A stretch of 64,000 nucleotides of DNA from Telluria aromaticivorans (lineage in GTDB: Bacteria; Pseudomonadota; Gammaproteobacteria; Burkholderiales; Burkholderiaceae_D): contig NZ_JABAIV010000001.1 in NCBI RefSeq assembly GCF_013003915.1, positions 496,001 to 560,000 on the forward strand, in the 5' to 3' direction. Shown in pieces: positions 53,867 to 62,462 of this stretch. Below the pieces are notes generated by a model. It was not told the origin of the DNA. It searched no databases and worked only from the letters and a program-made list of their open reading frames with translations. A program made the position numbers and the translations under genes. Position 1 is the first letter of the stretch. Each line of letters opens with the position of its first letter.

Positions 53867-53964
53867 ACCGGGGCGCCAAGGCGCCGCTTCACAATGAAGC
53901 ATCAACGCGCACCGTCGCAGGCCCATGGCCCGCCCGGTGCGCTTCTACGTCCGGCCTGCAGTAT

Positions 53965-54627
53965 TCAGCGAATCGCGTGCGCGCGGTTCAGGCGCCGCTC
54001 GGCGCGGCGCTGGATCGCTTCGAAGAACAGGCTCAGGCACCAGTAGATGCAGGCCGCGGCGATATACAGCGGCAGTGGCTGGAAGGTGGTCGCAATCACT
54101 TCCTTGGTCGCCAGCATCAGCTCGGTCATCGTAATCACCGACACCAGCGAGGTATCCTTGATCAGGCTGATCAGGGTATTGCTCATCGACGGCACCGCGA
54201 TGCGCAGGGCCTGCGGCATGATGATGTGATGCAGCGTCTGCCAGTAGCCGAGGCCGAGGCTGAAACTGGCGCGCCACTGCCCTTCGCTGACCGCGCGGAT
54301 CGCACCGCGCAGGCTTTCGGACAGGTAGGCGCCGGCATTGAGCGAGAGCGCCAGCACGCCCGCCGTCACCGGCGTGAACTCGATGCCGATGCTGGGCAGC
54401 CCATAATAGATGACGAAGATCTGCACCAGCAGAGGCGTGCCGCGCATCACGCTGACGTACAGGCTGGCGGGAAAGCGCACCAGCGCCCACGGCGAGATGC
54501 GCATCAGCGCCACCGGGAAGCCCAGCGCCAGCCCGCCGACCATCGAGGCGACCGCGAACAGCAGGGTGTAGCCGGCGCCGGCCAGCATGACCGGCGCGGC
54601 GTCAACCAGCAGCGCGATCAGGTCCAC
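53965..54627 (-). CDS. Polar amino acid ABC transporter permease
   Basis: A 220-residue inner-membrane permease from GTG 54627; a longer frame is a shadow. Five hydrophobic helices are visible; the EAA loop is AYLSESLRGAIRAVSEGQWRA near residue 107, with the conserved GYWQTLHHIIMPQALR following. MRGTPLLVQIFVIYYGLP near 60 is typical of HisMQ/GlnP-type permeases. It lies 25 bp after the binding-protein gene. No ATPase gene is next to it, so one must be shared or lie elsewhere. Confidence 0.93.
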   Translation of the reverse strand: MDLIALLVDAAPVMLAGAGYTLLFAVASMVGGLALGFPVALMRISPWALVRFPASLYVSVMRGTPLLVQIFVIYYGLPSIGIEFTPVTAGVLALSLNAGAYLSESLRGAIRAVSEGQWRASFSLGLGYWQTLHHIIMPQALRIAVPSMSNTLISLIKDTSLVSVITMTELMLATKEVIATTFQPLPLYIAAACIYWCLSLFFEAIQRRAERRLNRAHAIR

Positions 54628-54652
54628 GCCTGGCCTGTCAGTCTGGGGGGGA

Positions 54653-55459
54653 TCACTGCGGCCGGCTGGCGTCGATGCCGAACCACTTGACCGACAGGCC
54701 CTTGAGCGTGCCGTCGTTGGCGGCATCGAGCAGGATCCTGTCGACCGCCGCCTTGAACTGCGGGTTCCCCTTGCGGAATGGGATGCCGGTGCGCTCGATC
54801 GCGCCCACGCGTGCGCCGGCCTTGATCGGCAGCTGCGAATTCTTGAGCAGGTAAGCCACCATCAGGCTGTCGTTGAGCGCCGCATCGATGCGCCCGAACG
54901 CCAGGTCCTGCAGGTTTTCCGGCGCCGCCGGATAGCTCTTGACCTCGATGCCCGGCACCGCCTTGGCCTGCTGCTCGAACACGCTGCCCTGCCCCACGCC
55001 GAGCTTCTTGCCCTTCAGGTCGGCCAGGCTGGCATAGGTGGCGCGGTCGTTCTTGCGCACGATGAGCTGCGGGCTCGAATAGGTGTAAGGGCGCGAAAAA
55101 TCGAAAGCCTGCTCGCGCCTGGCGTTGATACCGACCTGGCTGACGATCACATCGTATTTGCCGGCGGCCAGGCCGGCGAGGATGGCGGCCCATTCGGTGC
55201 TGACGAATTCCGGCTTCAGGCCAAGCTTGCTGGAGACCAGCCGCGCCACGTCGACGTCGTAGCCGGCCAGCTGGCCAGTCTTCGGGTCCTTGAAGTTGAA
55301 TGGCGGGTAGGTGCCTTCCATTGCGATGCGCAGCGTGCCGCGGGCCTTGGCGTCCACCAGCAGGTCGGCAGCGTGGGCCGGGACCAGCGCCGACAAGGAG
55401 GCAGCCAGGGCCAGGCCGAGGACGACGCGGCGCGCCACGATATTGGAATGCTGTCCCAT
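54653..55459 (-). CDS. Amino acid ABC transporter substrate-binding protein
   Basis: A 268-residue periplasmic binding protein from ATG 55459 with signal peptide (VVLGLALAASLSALVPAHA). GTLRIAMEGTYPPFNFKDPKTG near residue 38 and LAGYDVDVARLVSSKLGLKPEF are the cluster-3 (polar amino acid) signature; DVIVSQVGINARREQAFDFS follows. TLRIAMEGTYPPFNF is like cystine- or lysine/arginine/ornithine-type receptors; exact ligand unknown. Works with the permease encoded downstream. Confidence 0.93.
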   Translation of the reverse strand: MGQHSNIVARRVVLGLALAASLSALVPAHAADLLVDAKARGTLRIAMEGTYPPFNFKDPKTGQLAGYDVDVARLVSSKLGLKPEFVSTEWAAILAGLAAGKYDVIVSQVGINARREQAFDFSRPYTYSSPQLIVRKNDRATYASLADLKGKKLGVGQGSVFEQQAKAVPGIEVKSYPAAPENLQDLAFGRIDAALNDSLMVAYLLKNSQLPIKAGARVGAIERTGIPFRKGNPQFKAAVDRILLDAANDGTLKGLSVKWFGIDASRPQ

Positions 55460-55544
55460 CAAGTGTTTACTCCATCCGAAAGTAGAGCTGACTTTATAAC
55501 CGAAACCTGCGCGGGCGGGAAGCGCCGGCGGTTCGGCCAGGTGC

Positions 55545-55955
55545 TCAGTAACCGAGCCTGCGCCCCCGCGCACCGAACGGGTGGCCGACGACGAGGGTGG
55601 TGCTGAGCACGAGCGTCGACAGCCCCAGGATCAGCTGCACCAGGCGGTCGTCGGGCAGGATCCAGACCCGGCCGCGCGGCGGCTCGGCGCCGGTGGCGGC
55701 AGAAATCAGGGGCGCGATCCATTCGGCCTCCTGGTCGACGTCGAGGACCACGGCGTCGCCGGTGGTCTGCATGGTCACATTGCCGCCTTCGGCCAGCGTG
55801 AAGCAGATGCCGACACCGGTTTCCTGCGGCTGGACCAGTTCCTGCAGTGCGCTGTTGTGTTCGTCGATCCAGAGTTCGACGGCTTGCGGTGTCTCGAGGT
55901 GGATCCAGGGACGGGGGCGGAAGCGTGGCGGCGGAGTATCGGGTGGAAGAGTCAT
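55545..55955 (-). CDS. Hypothetical protein with C-terminal hydrophobic segment
   Basis: A 136-residue protein. It has a proline-rich start (LPPDTPPPRFRPRP), a polar middle (PQAVELWIDEHNSALQELVQ, then CFTLAEGGNVTMQTTGD) and a C-terminal hydrophobic stretch (LVQLILGLSTLVLSTTLVVG) that could anchor it. No family recognised. Codon use fits the genome. It lies 85 bp upstream of the binding-protein gene on the same strand. Confidence 0.65.
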   Translation of the reverse strand: MTLPPDTPPPRFRPRPWIHLETPQAVELWIDEHNSALQELVQPQETGVGICFTLAEGGNVTMQTTGDAVVLDVDQEAEWIAPLISAATGAEPPRGRVWILPDDRLVQLILGLSTLVLSTTLVVGHPFGARGRRLGY

Positions 55956-56091
55956 GCGGTAGGCTTAAATGCGGTTCGAGCCGTATCTTACGGGATTTTT
56001 CCGTGGCGGTAAGCCTTTCCGGCGCGCATCTTTTCGACGCACATTGCCCGCAACTGGAGGACTCCTGCGCGGGCTTCAGGGTGAAGACCGC

Positions 56092-56478
56092 TCAGACTTC
56101 CGGCCCCGTGCTTTTAGGCCGCCCCGGGTCCGGCAACTCCGCCCCACGCTCCATCTGGATTTCCTTGTTGAGGAAGTAGTTCAGGGCGGTCCGGATGACT
56201 GCAATGGCGGCGAGTTTGCCGATCCGGTCCCAGGTCGGCGCGACGGAGGTGGAAAGGATGTCGGCGGCAAGCTGGAGTTCGAGCGCGAGGGTCAGGTAGC
56301 GGGCGAAGGCAAGCCGGATCGGGCTGAAATTGTCGCCACCGCGCGCCACGGCGTGGCGTACCAGCCCGGCGACGACGACCAGCACACCGGCGGCAATCAC
56401 CAGCGCGCCCAGCGCCTCGACGAACAGGCGCAACCACTCGACATACGACTGGACCTGCTCTTGCGCATGGTCGAACAC
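56092..56478 (-). CDS. DUF1622 membrane protein
   Basis: A 128-residue protein from GTG 56478, preceded by ACGGAGG. Two or three hydrophobic segments: FVEALGALVIAAGVLVVVAG (about 19-38), LALELQLAADILSTSVAP (about 65-82) and IAVIRTALNYFLNKEI. The ARYLTLALELQLAADIL and AVIRTALNYFLNKE strings are DUF1622 marks. Function unknown. Confidence 0.88.
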   Translation of the reverse strand: MFDHAQEQVQSYVEWLRLFVEALGALVIAAGVLVVVAGLVRHAVARGGDNFSPIRLAFARYLTLALELQLAADILSTSVAPTWDRIGKLAAIAVIRTALNYFLNKEIQMERGAELPDPGRPKSTGPEV

Positions 56479-56667
56479 CTTCGCCTCCGTAAGCTGTGCG
56501 CCGATGGCCGTGCAATCGCGCGCGAAGTCCTACTGTAGTGGAAGTCTGCAATGGCTGGCGCAGCTCTTCGGCAGGCGCTGCAAAGACGGCCGCGTGTCGC
56601 TTTTCCAGGTGCTTGCGATTTCGTTTGACGCCGTCAAAAAATCGGAATATAACTTCTCGAAACTGTA

Positions 56668-56681
56668 TGGAAACGTTCCCA
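56668..56681. promoter_or_regulatory. LacI-family operator candidate upstream of the GH16 gene
   Basis: TGGAAACGTTCCCA has the central CG and near-dyad TGGAAACGTT/CCA form of LacI/GalR operators (compare TGGAAACGTTTCCA of glucan-utilisation regulators). It ends 107 bp before the GTG of the glucanase gene. Confidence 0.55.
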
Positions 56682-56787
56682 TAGATCCCGACACCAGGAT
56701 CATTCGAGACCAACATCCAAGTTGGCACACCATGGAACGCCGTCCTGGCGTGTCCATTTTTCTTTGGAGTTAACCAGAGGAGTCGAA

Positions 56788-58575
56788 GTGAATAAGCAGA
56801 AACAGCATCGTGACTCGAAATGGAAAGCTTTCCAAGCGCTCATTGCCGCAGCGCTGCTCGCCTCCGGAGCGCAGGTCTCGGCCAGCGTTACCAATCCCTC
56901 CATCGGCCAGCTGATCTGGTCCGAGGAATTCAACGGCGCCAGCCTCAACACCACCGCCTGGACGGCGACCGACGGCAACGGCTGCCAGATCAACCTGTGC
57001 GGCTACGGCAATGCCGAGCTGCAGTATTACAGCCCCAACAACCTGTCGATCGCCAACGTGCCCTTCGAGTCCGGTACGCGCGCGCTGGCGATCCAGGCCC
57101 GCAGCCAGGCCGTCGGCATCAACGTTTTCACCTCGGGCAAGGTCGACACCAAGGGCAAGGTGCAGGTCCAGTACGGCATGATCGAAGTGCGCATGAGCAC
57201 CCCGAACATCGCCACCGGCCTGTGGCCGGCCGCTTGGATGCTGGGCGTGAGCCCGCAGACCTGGCCGCGCAATGGCGAGATCGACATCATGGAGATGGGC
57301 CACAAGGCATCCAGCCGCAGCGCCGCCGGCTCGCCTTCGGCCAACAACTTCGTCGGCGCCAACGTCATCACTTACCAGCAGGCGGCCTGCGTGCCCGGCA
57401 ATGAAAGCTGCGCCGCGTCCACCGCCTGGCAGACCAAGAACTGGTACGTGTCGTCCACGCCGATGGTCAACCGCTTCATCACCTACCGCCTGTACTGGGA
57501 CGAAAGCCAGATGCGCTTCACCGCGATCGACAATGGCGTCGAACGCAACCTCTACGATGCGCCGCTGCCGGTCAATTCCACGGCCCTGCAGGCGCCCTTC
57601 TACCTGCTGCTGGACCTCGCCGTCGGCGGCAATTTCACCGATGCGGCGACTCCGGGCCAGGTCACGGCGCCGCTGCCCGGCACGATGTACGTGGACTATG
57701 TGCGCGTCTACCAGCTGGACGGCAAAGGCCAGGTCAAGCTCGGCAACAAGACGGTGCCGGAAGTCGGCAAGTTCGGCGTGTTTACCGATAACACCGTGGT
57801 GAACAGCAAGCTGGTGGCAGGCACCAGCTCGGATATCTTCCTGTGGAACGCCGCCTCGACCGGCGCCGGCAATACCCCGCCGGCTGAGGGCAGCAACGTG
57901 GTCGCCTGGAACTACACGGCGCCGTAACAGTGGTTCGGCGGCGGCATCCAGGCACGCCAGGCGCGTGACCTGTCGAATTTTCGTAACGGGACCATGAAGT
58001 TCCGCATCAAGATCCCGGCCAAGGTCTCCTTCAATATCGGCATCGGCGACACCTATACCAACCAGAACTGGGTCAATTTCCCGGCCAACACCACCACCCA
58101 CGGCCTGGTGCGCAATGGCGACTGGGCTACCGGCATCATTCCGGTGACGACCCTGGCCGGCCCCAAGGTGGCGCTGCAGTCGCTGCTCGACACCTTCATG
58201 ATCTCGATCGATGCCGCGCGCCTGCCGGCGTCCACCTTCCAGTTCGCGATCGACGACATCGTCTGGGATTCGGGCAGCACCACGACCCCGCCGCCAACGA
58301 CGCCGCCGCCGCCTCCGACTGGCCCGACCTGGGTGACCCAGACGTCAAGCACCACCCTGCAGTTCAGCACCAGCACCGGGTCCTGGGCCGACGTCCATCA
58401 CACCGTCAACAACGGTGCGCAGCAGAATTTCCGCATGCGGCTCGACGGGACCACCAACACCTTCAGCGCCGGCGGCCTGAAGATTGGCGACGTGGTGCGG
58501 TATGCGTTTACTTATTGGGATACGGCGCGCAACTTCGCCGTGGATACGGCGCAGCTGACGTATACGATGAAGTAA
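56788..58575 (+). pseudogene. Secreted GH16 beta-glucanase with ancillary and C-terminal binding domains, interrupted by an in-frame TAA
   Basis: GTG 56788 follows AGAGGAG. A signal peptide (FQALIAAALLASGAQVSA) leads into a GH16 domain (about 40-310) with WSEEFNGASLN, LWPAAWMLG and the catalytic NGEIDIMEMG (two Glu and Asp). A beta-sandwich ancillary domain begins near residue 325 (VGKFGVFTDNTVVNSKL). At 57925-57927 the codon is TAA, but the same frame continues for 216 codons: QWFGGGIQARQ finishes this domain, then a Pro/Thr linker (TTPPPTTPPPPP) and a C-terminal domain like CBM56/beta-glucan-binding modules, ending at 58575. Without the TAA the protein would be 595 residues. As read, an intact catalytic domain with half an ancillary domain is made (379 residues). 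Confidence 0.85.
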
Positions 58576-58599
58576 GGGTTCTGGGTAGTGCCAGTCGAT

Positions 58600-58778
58600 G
58601 TGTGAGAACCGTAGGGTGGGCAAGTTTCTTGCCCACGCGTTCAACCAGCGGTAGATGTGTAAGAACCGTAGGGTGGGCAAGTTCCTTGCCCACGCGGTGA
58701 TAGTTAGCGTTAAAACGTCGCATCGCGTCCGTGCTACCGCTGGTTGAACGCGTGGGCGGGAAACCCGCCCACGCTACG
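58600..58778. repeat. REP-like palindromic repeat cluster (three copies)
   Basis: Copies 1 (58600-58654) and 2 (58656-58700) are direct repeats with core CGTAGGGTGGGCAAGTT and CTTGCCCACGCG. Copy 3 (58734-58778) is inverted; its reverse complement starts CGTAGCGTGGGCGGGTTTC and ends CGTTCAACCAGCGGTA, the same end as copy 1. Each copy folds as a hairpin. They sit just after the glucanase gene. Confidence 0.85.
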
Positions 58779-58822
58779 AGAAAGCGGCGGCTTATAAGAG
58801 TCGATCCTGCTGCCAGCGCCCG

Positions 58823-59284
58823 TCAGGAAATATCCAGCGTCACCAGCCGGGCCGTCACTCTATCGCCCTCAACCAGCAACTCCCCCACCGATACCGGCAA
58901 GCTGAACCGCCGCCGCCCCGCACTGCCCGGATTCACATACAGCACCCCGCCGCGCTCCGCTTGGGACGGCATGTGCGAATGCCCCGCCACGACCACGCGC
59001 ATGCCTTCCGCACCCGGGTCGATCGGCAATTCCTTGAGGTCGTGGATGACGTAGATGGCCACCGCCCCGATGCGCAGCACGGCGGTGACGGGAATGGTGC
59101 CGGCCCAGGCGCCGCGGTCGTTATTGCCGCGCACGAACGTGAGCGGCGCGATCGCTGCGAGCGGCGCGAGGATCTCGGGGCCAGTAATGTCGCCCGCGTG
59201 GATGATATGGTCGCTGCCTTGCAGGAAATCCAGCGCTTGCGGGCGCAGCAAGCCGTGCGTGTCGGAGATCAGGCCGACCCGCAT
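58823..59284 (-). CDS. Metallophosphoesterase (YfcE/MJ0936-like phosphodiesterase)
   Basis: A 153-residue enzyme from ATG 59284. Metal ligands are in LISDTHGLL near residue 5 (D-x-H), IHAGDITGP near 28 (G-D), VRGNNDRG near 50 (G-N-x-D), VIHDLKE and VAGHSHMP near 98 (G-H-T/S-H). The full set of family motifs is present. Probably cleaves phosphodiesters; natural substrate unknown. It starts two bases after the DUF378 gene stop. Confidence 0.93.
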   Translation of the reverse strand: MRVGLISDTHGLLRPQALDFLQGSDHIIHAGDITGPEILAPLAAIAPLTFVRGNNDRGAWAGTIPVTAVLRIGAVAIYVIHDLKELPIDPGAEGMRVVVAGHSHMPSQAERGGVLYVNPGSAGRRRFSLPVSVGELLVEGDRVTARLVTLDIS

Positions 59285-59286
59285 CC

Positions 59287-59577
59287 TCAGGGGCGCTTGC
59301 TGCCTGCCATCTTGGCAGTCGTGTAGAGCGAGTACAGCGCCGCCAGGCCGACCACGACATACACGATCCGGGTGGCGGGACTGCCCGGGCCGAACAGGGT
59401 GGCGACCATGTCGACATCGAACAGGCCAACCATCGCCCAGTTCAGGCCGCCAATGATCAGCAAGGCCATGGCCAGGTAGTCGAGCGCCGACATCGCCGGA
59501 CGTAGATGGGAGCGTTCCGCGGTCCGCCGTTCGCCCATCGTCCTGCGGTCCATCGTGGGGGTATTCATCGTTGCCAT
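59287..59577 (-). CDS. DUF378 membrane protein
   Basis: A 96-residue protein from ATG 59577 with GGAGG eight bases upstream. A charged start (TMDRRTMGERRTAERS) precedes two helices: LDYLAMALLIIGGLNWAMVGLF and IVYVVVGLAALYSLYTTAKM. The GGLNWAMVGLF..D segment is the DUF378 signature. Function unknown. Co-oriented with the phosphoesterase gene. Confidence 0.9.
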   Translation of the reverse strand: MATMNTPTMDRRTMGERRTAERSHLRPAMSALDYLAMALLIIGGLNWAMVGLFDVDMVATLFGPGSPATRIVYVVVGLAALYSLYTTAKMAGSKRP

Positions 59578-59689
59578 CACTGCCTCCGTGGAAAAAAGTG
59601 CATGGTGGCGCCAGGATGTCCGGCACTGACCAGGACTTATATTAGTCCAAGTTCGATGGCGCGCGCATACCCGCTGACGGATGGCCGGG

Positions 59690-60313
59690 TCAGCCTTTCC
59701 AGGTGCGGTTCAGGCCAGTATCTGCATGGATCCAGCCGCCCCGCGGGCCAGAGCGGTAGTAATAGCCGACGCCACCCTGGCGGAAGCTGCGGATCAGTCC
59801 GCCGAGCACTTCCTCGTTCAGGCTGGCGATGCGGATGTCGGCCGCCTTGCCCATCATGTGCAGCGATTTGCGCGCGGCCGGGATGCCTTCTTCGATCAGG
59901 CGCTTGTTCGACGCTTCGGTGCGGTAGCCCGACAGGATCTCGAGCGGCTGCTGCATACCGTAGCGGGTGATGAAGGCTTGCGTGCCCCACAGCATTTCGA
60001 ACAGCTTGGGATCGATCGGCGCCGATTCGCGGCCATTCACGTCGCGCAGGATGTGGCACAGTTCCTGGTAGGCGGAATCGATGACTTCGCCGTCTTTCCA
60101 GTACAGCACCTTGGTGCGTTCGCCGCTTTGCGGGCGCACCAGCGACAGCGTGCGCGGCTTGACCCAGAAATCGAGGTCGAGCAGCTGGGCGTCGAACAAA
60201 TCGGGAGGTGGCTGGAGGTCGGTATTTTGGGCTGCCGCTATCAGCGGGGCACCGAGGGCGCCAAATGCACACAGGCGGGCACCCTGTTGGAGGAAATCTC
60301 TACGTGAAGCCAT
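59690..60313 (-). CDS. DUF882/YcbK-like peptidase M15 family protein, Tat-exported
   Basis: A 207-residue protein. MASRRDFLQQGARLCAFGAL is a twin-arginine signal (S-R-R-D-F-L). The body has LSGYRTEASNKRL near residue 123, KSLHMMGKAADIR near 148 (H-x6-D) and GGWIHADTG near 192 (H-x-D), the zinc-ligand pattern of M15-type peptidoglycan carboxypeptidases. Likely acts on peptidoglycan in the periplasm, as proposed for YcbK. Confidence 0.92.
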   Translation of the reverse strand: MASRRDFLQQGARLCAFGALGAPLIAAAQNTDLQPPPDLFDAQLLDLDFWVKPRTLSLVRPQSGERTKVLYWKDGEVIDSAYQELCHILRDVNGRESAPIDPKLFEMLWGTQAFITRYGMQQPLEILSGYRTEASNKRLIEEGIPAARKSLHMMGKAADIRIASLNEEVLGGLIRSFRQGGVGYYYRSGPRGGWIHADTGLNRTWKG

Positions 60314-60403
60314 GACGCACTCATCTGTTGAAGACGCGTACTATAACTGAAGCTTTACGGGGACAGAAGACCTGCACGCAACAAGTGTTGCGCGGCATTG
60401 TAA

Positions 60404-60943
60404 CTAGCTGTTGCAGTTGCAAAAACGCTTGCTGGCTGCCGCGGCGGCGCCGCTGGTATCGCAGGCGGCGTCGAGCTGCTTCCACAGCAGGTCGCATTCG
60501 AGCCCGAAGCAGGATTTGTCCTTGCCGGCATTCACGTAACCATTGCGCTCGAAGAAAGCGCTGGCGCCGCCCGGGCTGTGCAGGTGGAGTTTCTTGATGC
60601 TCCAGGCACGGGCCTGTACTTCGGCGGCCGCGAGCAAGGCACGGCCGACGCCGCTACGCAGTGCTTCCGGGGAGACATAACACAGGGCGATCTTGCCGGC
60701 CTGGGTCAGCAGGCACAGGCCTACCAAGAGGCCGCCACTTTCGGCGACCAGGGCATGATTGGTGGGGGAAGCGAACCAGCTGGCGACGTTCGCGCTGGTC
60801 TTGTTGCCGAGCCAGGCTTCCAGCACGGCCGGCTGGTCCTGGTGATCGGCCCTGCAGCCGATTTCGATGGAACGGCGCAGCAGCGAGCAGGCGGCGGCAG
60901 CCTCTCCTGGTACCGCCTGGCGAATGTCAATACGCGTGGACAT
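60404..60943 (-). CDS. GNAT-family N-acetyltransferase
   Basis: A 179-residue enzyme from ATG 60943. IDIRQAVPGEAAAACSLLRRSI opens the fold; CYVSPEALRSGVGRALLAAAEVQA near residue 92-115 is the acetyl-CoA loop (R-x-x-G-x-G/R type), and SPGGASAFFERNGYVNAG near 125-142 the late strand. Substrate unknown. The cysteine-rich end (SKRFCNCNS) is unusual. It is divergent from the sulfate-binding protein gene. Confidence 0.88.
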   Translation of the reverse strand: MSTRIDIRQAVPGEAAAACSLLRRSIEIGCRADHQDQPAVLEAWLGNKTSANVASWFASPTNHALVAESGGLLVGLCLLTQAGKIALCYVSPEALRSGVGRALLAAAEVQARAWSIKKLHLHSPGGASAFFERNGYVNAGKDKSCFGLECDLLWKQLDAACDTSGAAAAASKRFCNCNS

Positions 60944-61174
60944 CAAACATCACATCACTATAGATACATGGAAAAACAATCAACGCCCCCGCCGATGCAA
61001 ACCCGCGTCGGCAGCGCTCAGCAGGGCACGACTATACACCGAAAGTTTAAAACCATGCTGGCGCATGCATATAGCCGCGCCCGTACTAAGCATATGACAA
61101 ATCTATTGTTCCGTATTCGAGCGAAGACACGCATGATGCATCCTGTCACCACTAGCCTAAAAGCGAGAACAACA

Positions 61175-62182
61175 ATGCAACTGACCTCCCCGCTTCGCCG
61201 CCTGATCCTTGCCCTGTCGCTGGGCGCCGCGCTGCCGCTGTCGGCCAGCGCCGCCGAGACCGAGCTGCTGAACGTCTCCTACGACGTCGCACGCGAGCTG
61301 TACAAGGACATCAACCCGGCCTTCATCGCCGGGTACAAGAAACAGACCGGTAACACAGTAACCATCAAGCAGTCGCACGGCGGCTCGAGCAAGCAGGCGC
61401 GCGCCGTGGCCGACGGCCTGGAAGCGTCGGTGGTGACCATGAACCAGGCCAACGACATCGACATGCTGGCCGACCGCGGCCTGGTGGCGAAAGATTGGGC
61501 CAAGAAGTTCCCGAACAATGCGGCGCCGTATTACTCGACCATGATCTACCTGGTGCGCAAGGGTAACCCGAAGAACATCCGCAACTGGGAAGACCTGGCC
61601 CGCCCCGGTGTGCAGGTCATCATCCCGAACCCGAAGACTGCCGGCAACGGCCGCTACACCTACCTGGCGGCCTGGGGCTCGGCACTGAAAAAGGGCGGCA
61701 ACGACGCCCAGGCGCGCGACCTGGTCGGCCGCATCTTCAAGAATGTGCCGATTCTCGACGCCGGCGGCCGTGCCGCGACCACCACCTTCACCCAGCGCCA
61801 GATCGGCGACGTGCTGGTGACCTTCGAGAACGAAGTCAGCATGGTGCGCGCGGAGTTTGGCGACAACTTCGAAGTGGTCTACCCGACCGTATCGATCCTG
61901 GCAGAATCCCCGGTCGCCGTGGTCGACAAGGTGGTGGAGCGCCGCAACCAGCGCAAGGAAGCCACCGCCTACCTGAACTTCCTGTACTCGGCCCAAGGCC
62001 AGGAGATCGGCGCCAAGCACTTCATGCGCGTCCGTTCGGATGCGGTCATGAAGAAATATGCCGCCAACTACAAGCCGATCGCGCTGTTCACGGTGGATGA
62101 ATTGTTCGGCGGTTGGCGCAATGCCCAGAAGCGCCACTTCGACGATGGCGGCGAGTTCGACAAGATCTACCAGTCGAAATAA
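61175..62182 (+). CDS. sbp: Sulfate/thiosulfate ABC transporter substrate-binding protein
   Basis: A 335-residue periplasmic binding protein from ATG 61175 with signal peptide (RLILALSLGAALPLSASA). LLNVSYDVARELYKDINPAF near residue 31, IKQSHGGSSKQARAV near 63 and VTMNQANDIDMLA near 88 are the Sbp/CysP signature. WGSALKKGGNDAQA and VTFENEVSM follow in order. Sbp and CysP are hard to tell apart by sequence. No CysT/W/A genes follow; a terminator comes directly after, so it acts with a remote permease. Confidence 0.95.
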   Translation: MQLTSPLRRLILALSLGAALPLSASAAETELLNVSYDVARELYKDINPAFIAGYKKQTGNTVTIKQSHGGSSKQARAVADGLEASVVTMNQANDIDMLADRGLVAKDWAKKFPNNAAPYYSTMIYLVRKGNPKNIRNWEDLARPGVQVIIPNPKTAGNGRYTYLAAWGSALKKGGNDAQARDLVGRIFKNVPILDAGGRAATTTFTQRQIGDVLVTFENEVSMVRAEFGDNFEVVYPTVSILAESPVAVVDKVVERRNQRKEATAYLNFLYSAQGQEIGAKHFMRVRSDAVMKKYAANYKPIALFTVDELFGGWRNAQKRHFDDGGEFDKIYQSK

Positions 62183-62192
62183 GCAATCCCAC

Positions 62193-62216
62193 AAGCCCTG
62201 CCTTGCGCAGGGCTTT
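62193..62216 (+). terminator. Rho-independent terminator after the sulfate-binding protein gene
   Basis: AAGCCCTGC, a short CTTGC loop and GCAGGGCTTT form a nine-base-pair stem 10 bp after the stop. The U-tract is short. Confidence 0.8.
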
Positions 62217-62462
62217 GTCGTTAAAAGCGGCTAAATACGATCTATCTGCCAATTTGTGTGGCCGCTATGCCATGCGAATTGTTGTTCGAGGCGAAAATTC
62301 TTGTCTGCAAGCTCAATTTTTCTTGTGTGCCATAGACATGCACTAAGGCTTGATGCTATCGTCCAATCTTCTGTAGTTGCCCTACAGCTAGAAAGTTGAG
62401 TGCGCGCATACGCACCAATGCCGCGCCTCCCCGCTCAACGCACGCTAACTCCAGACCCGACA

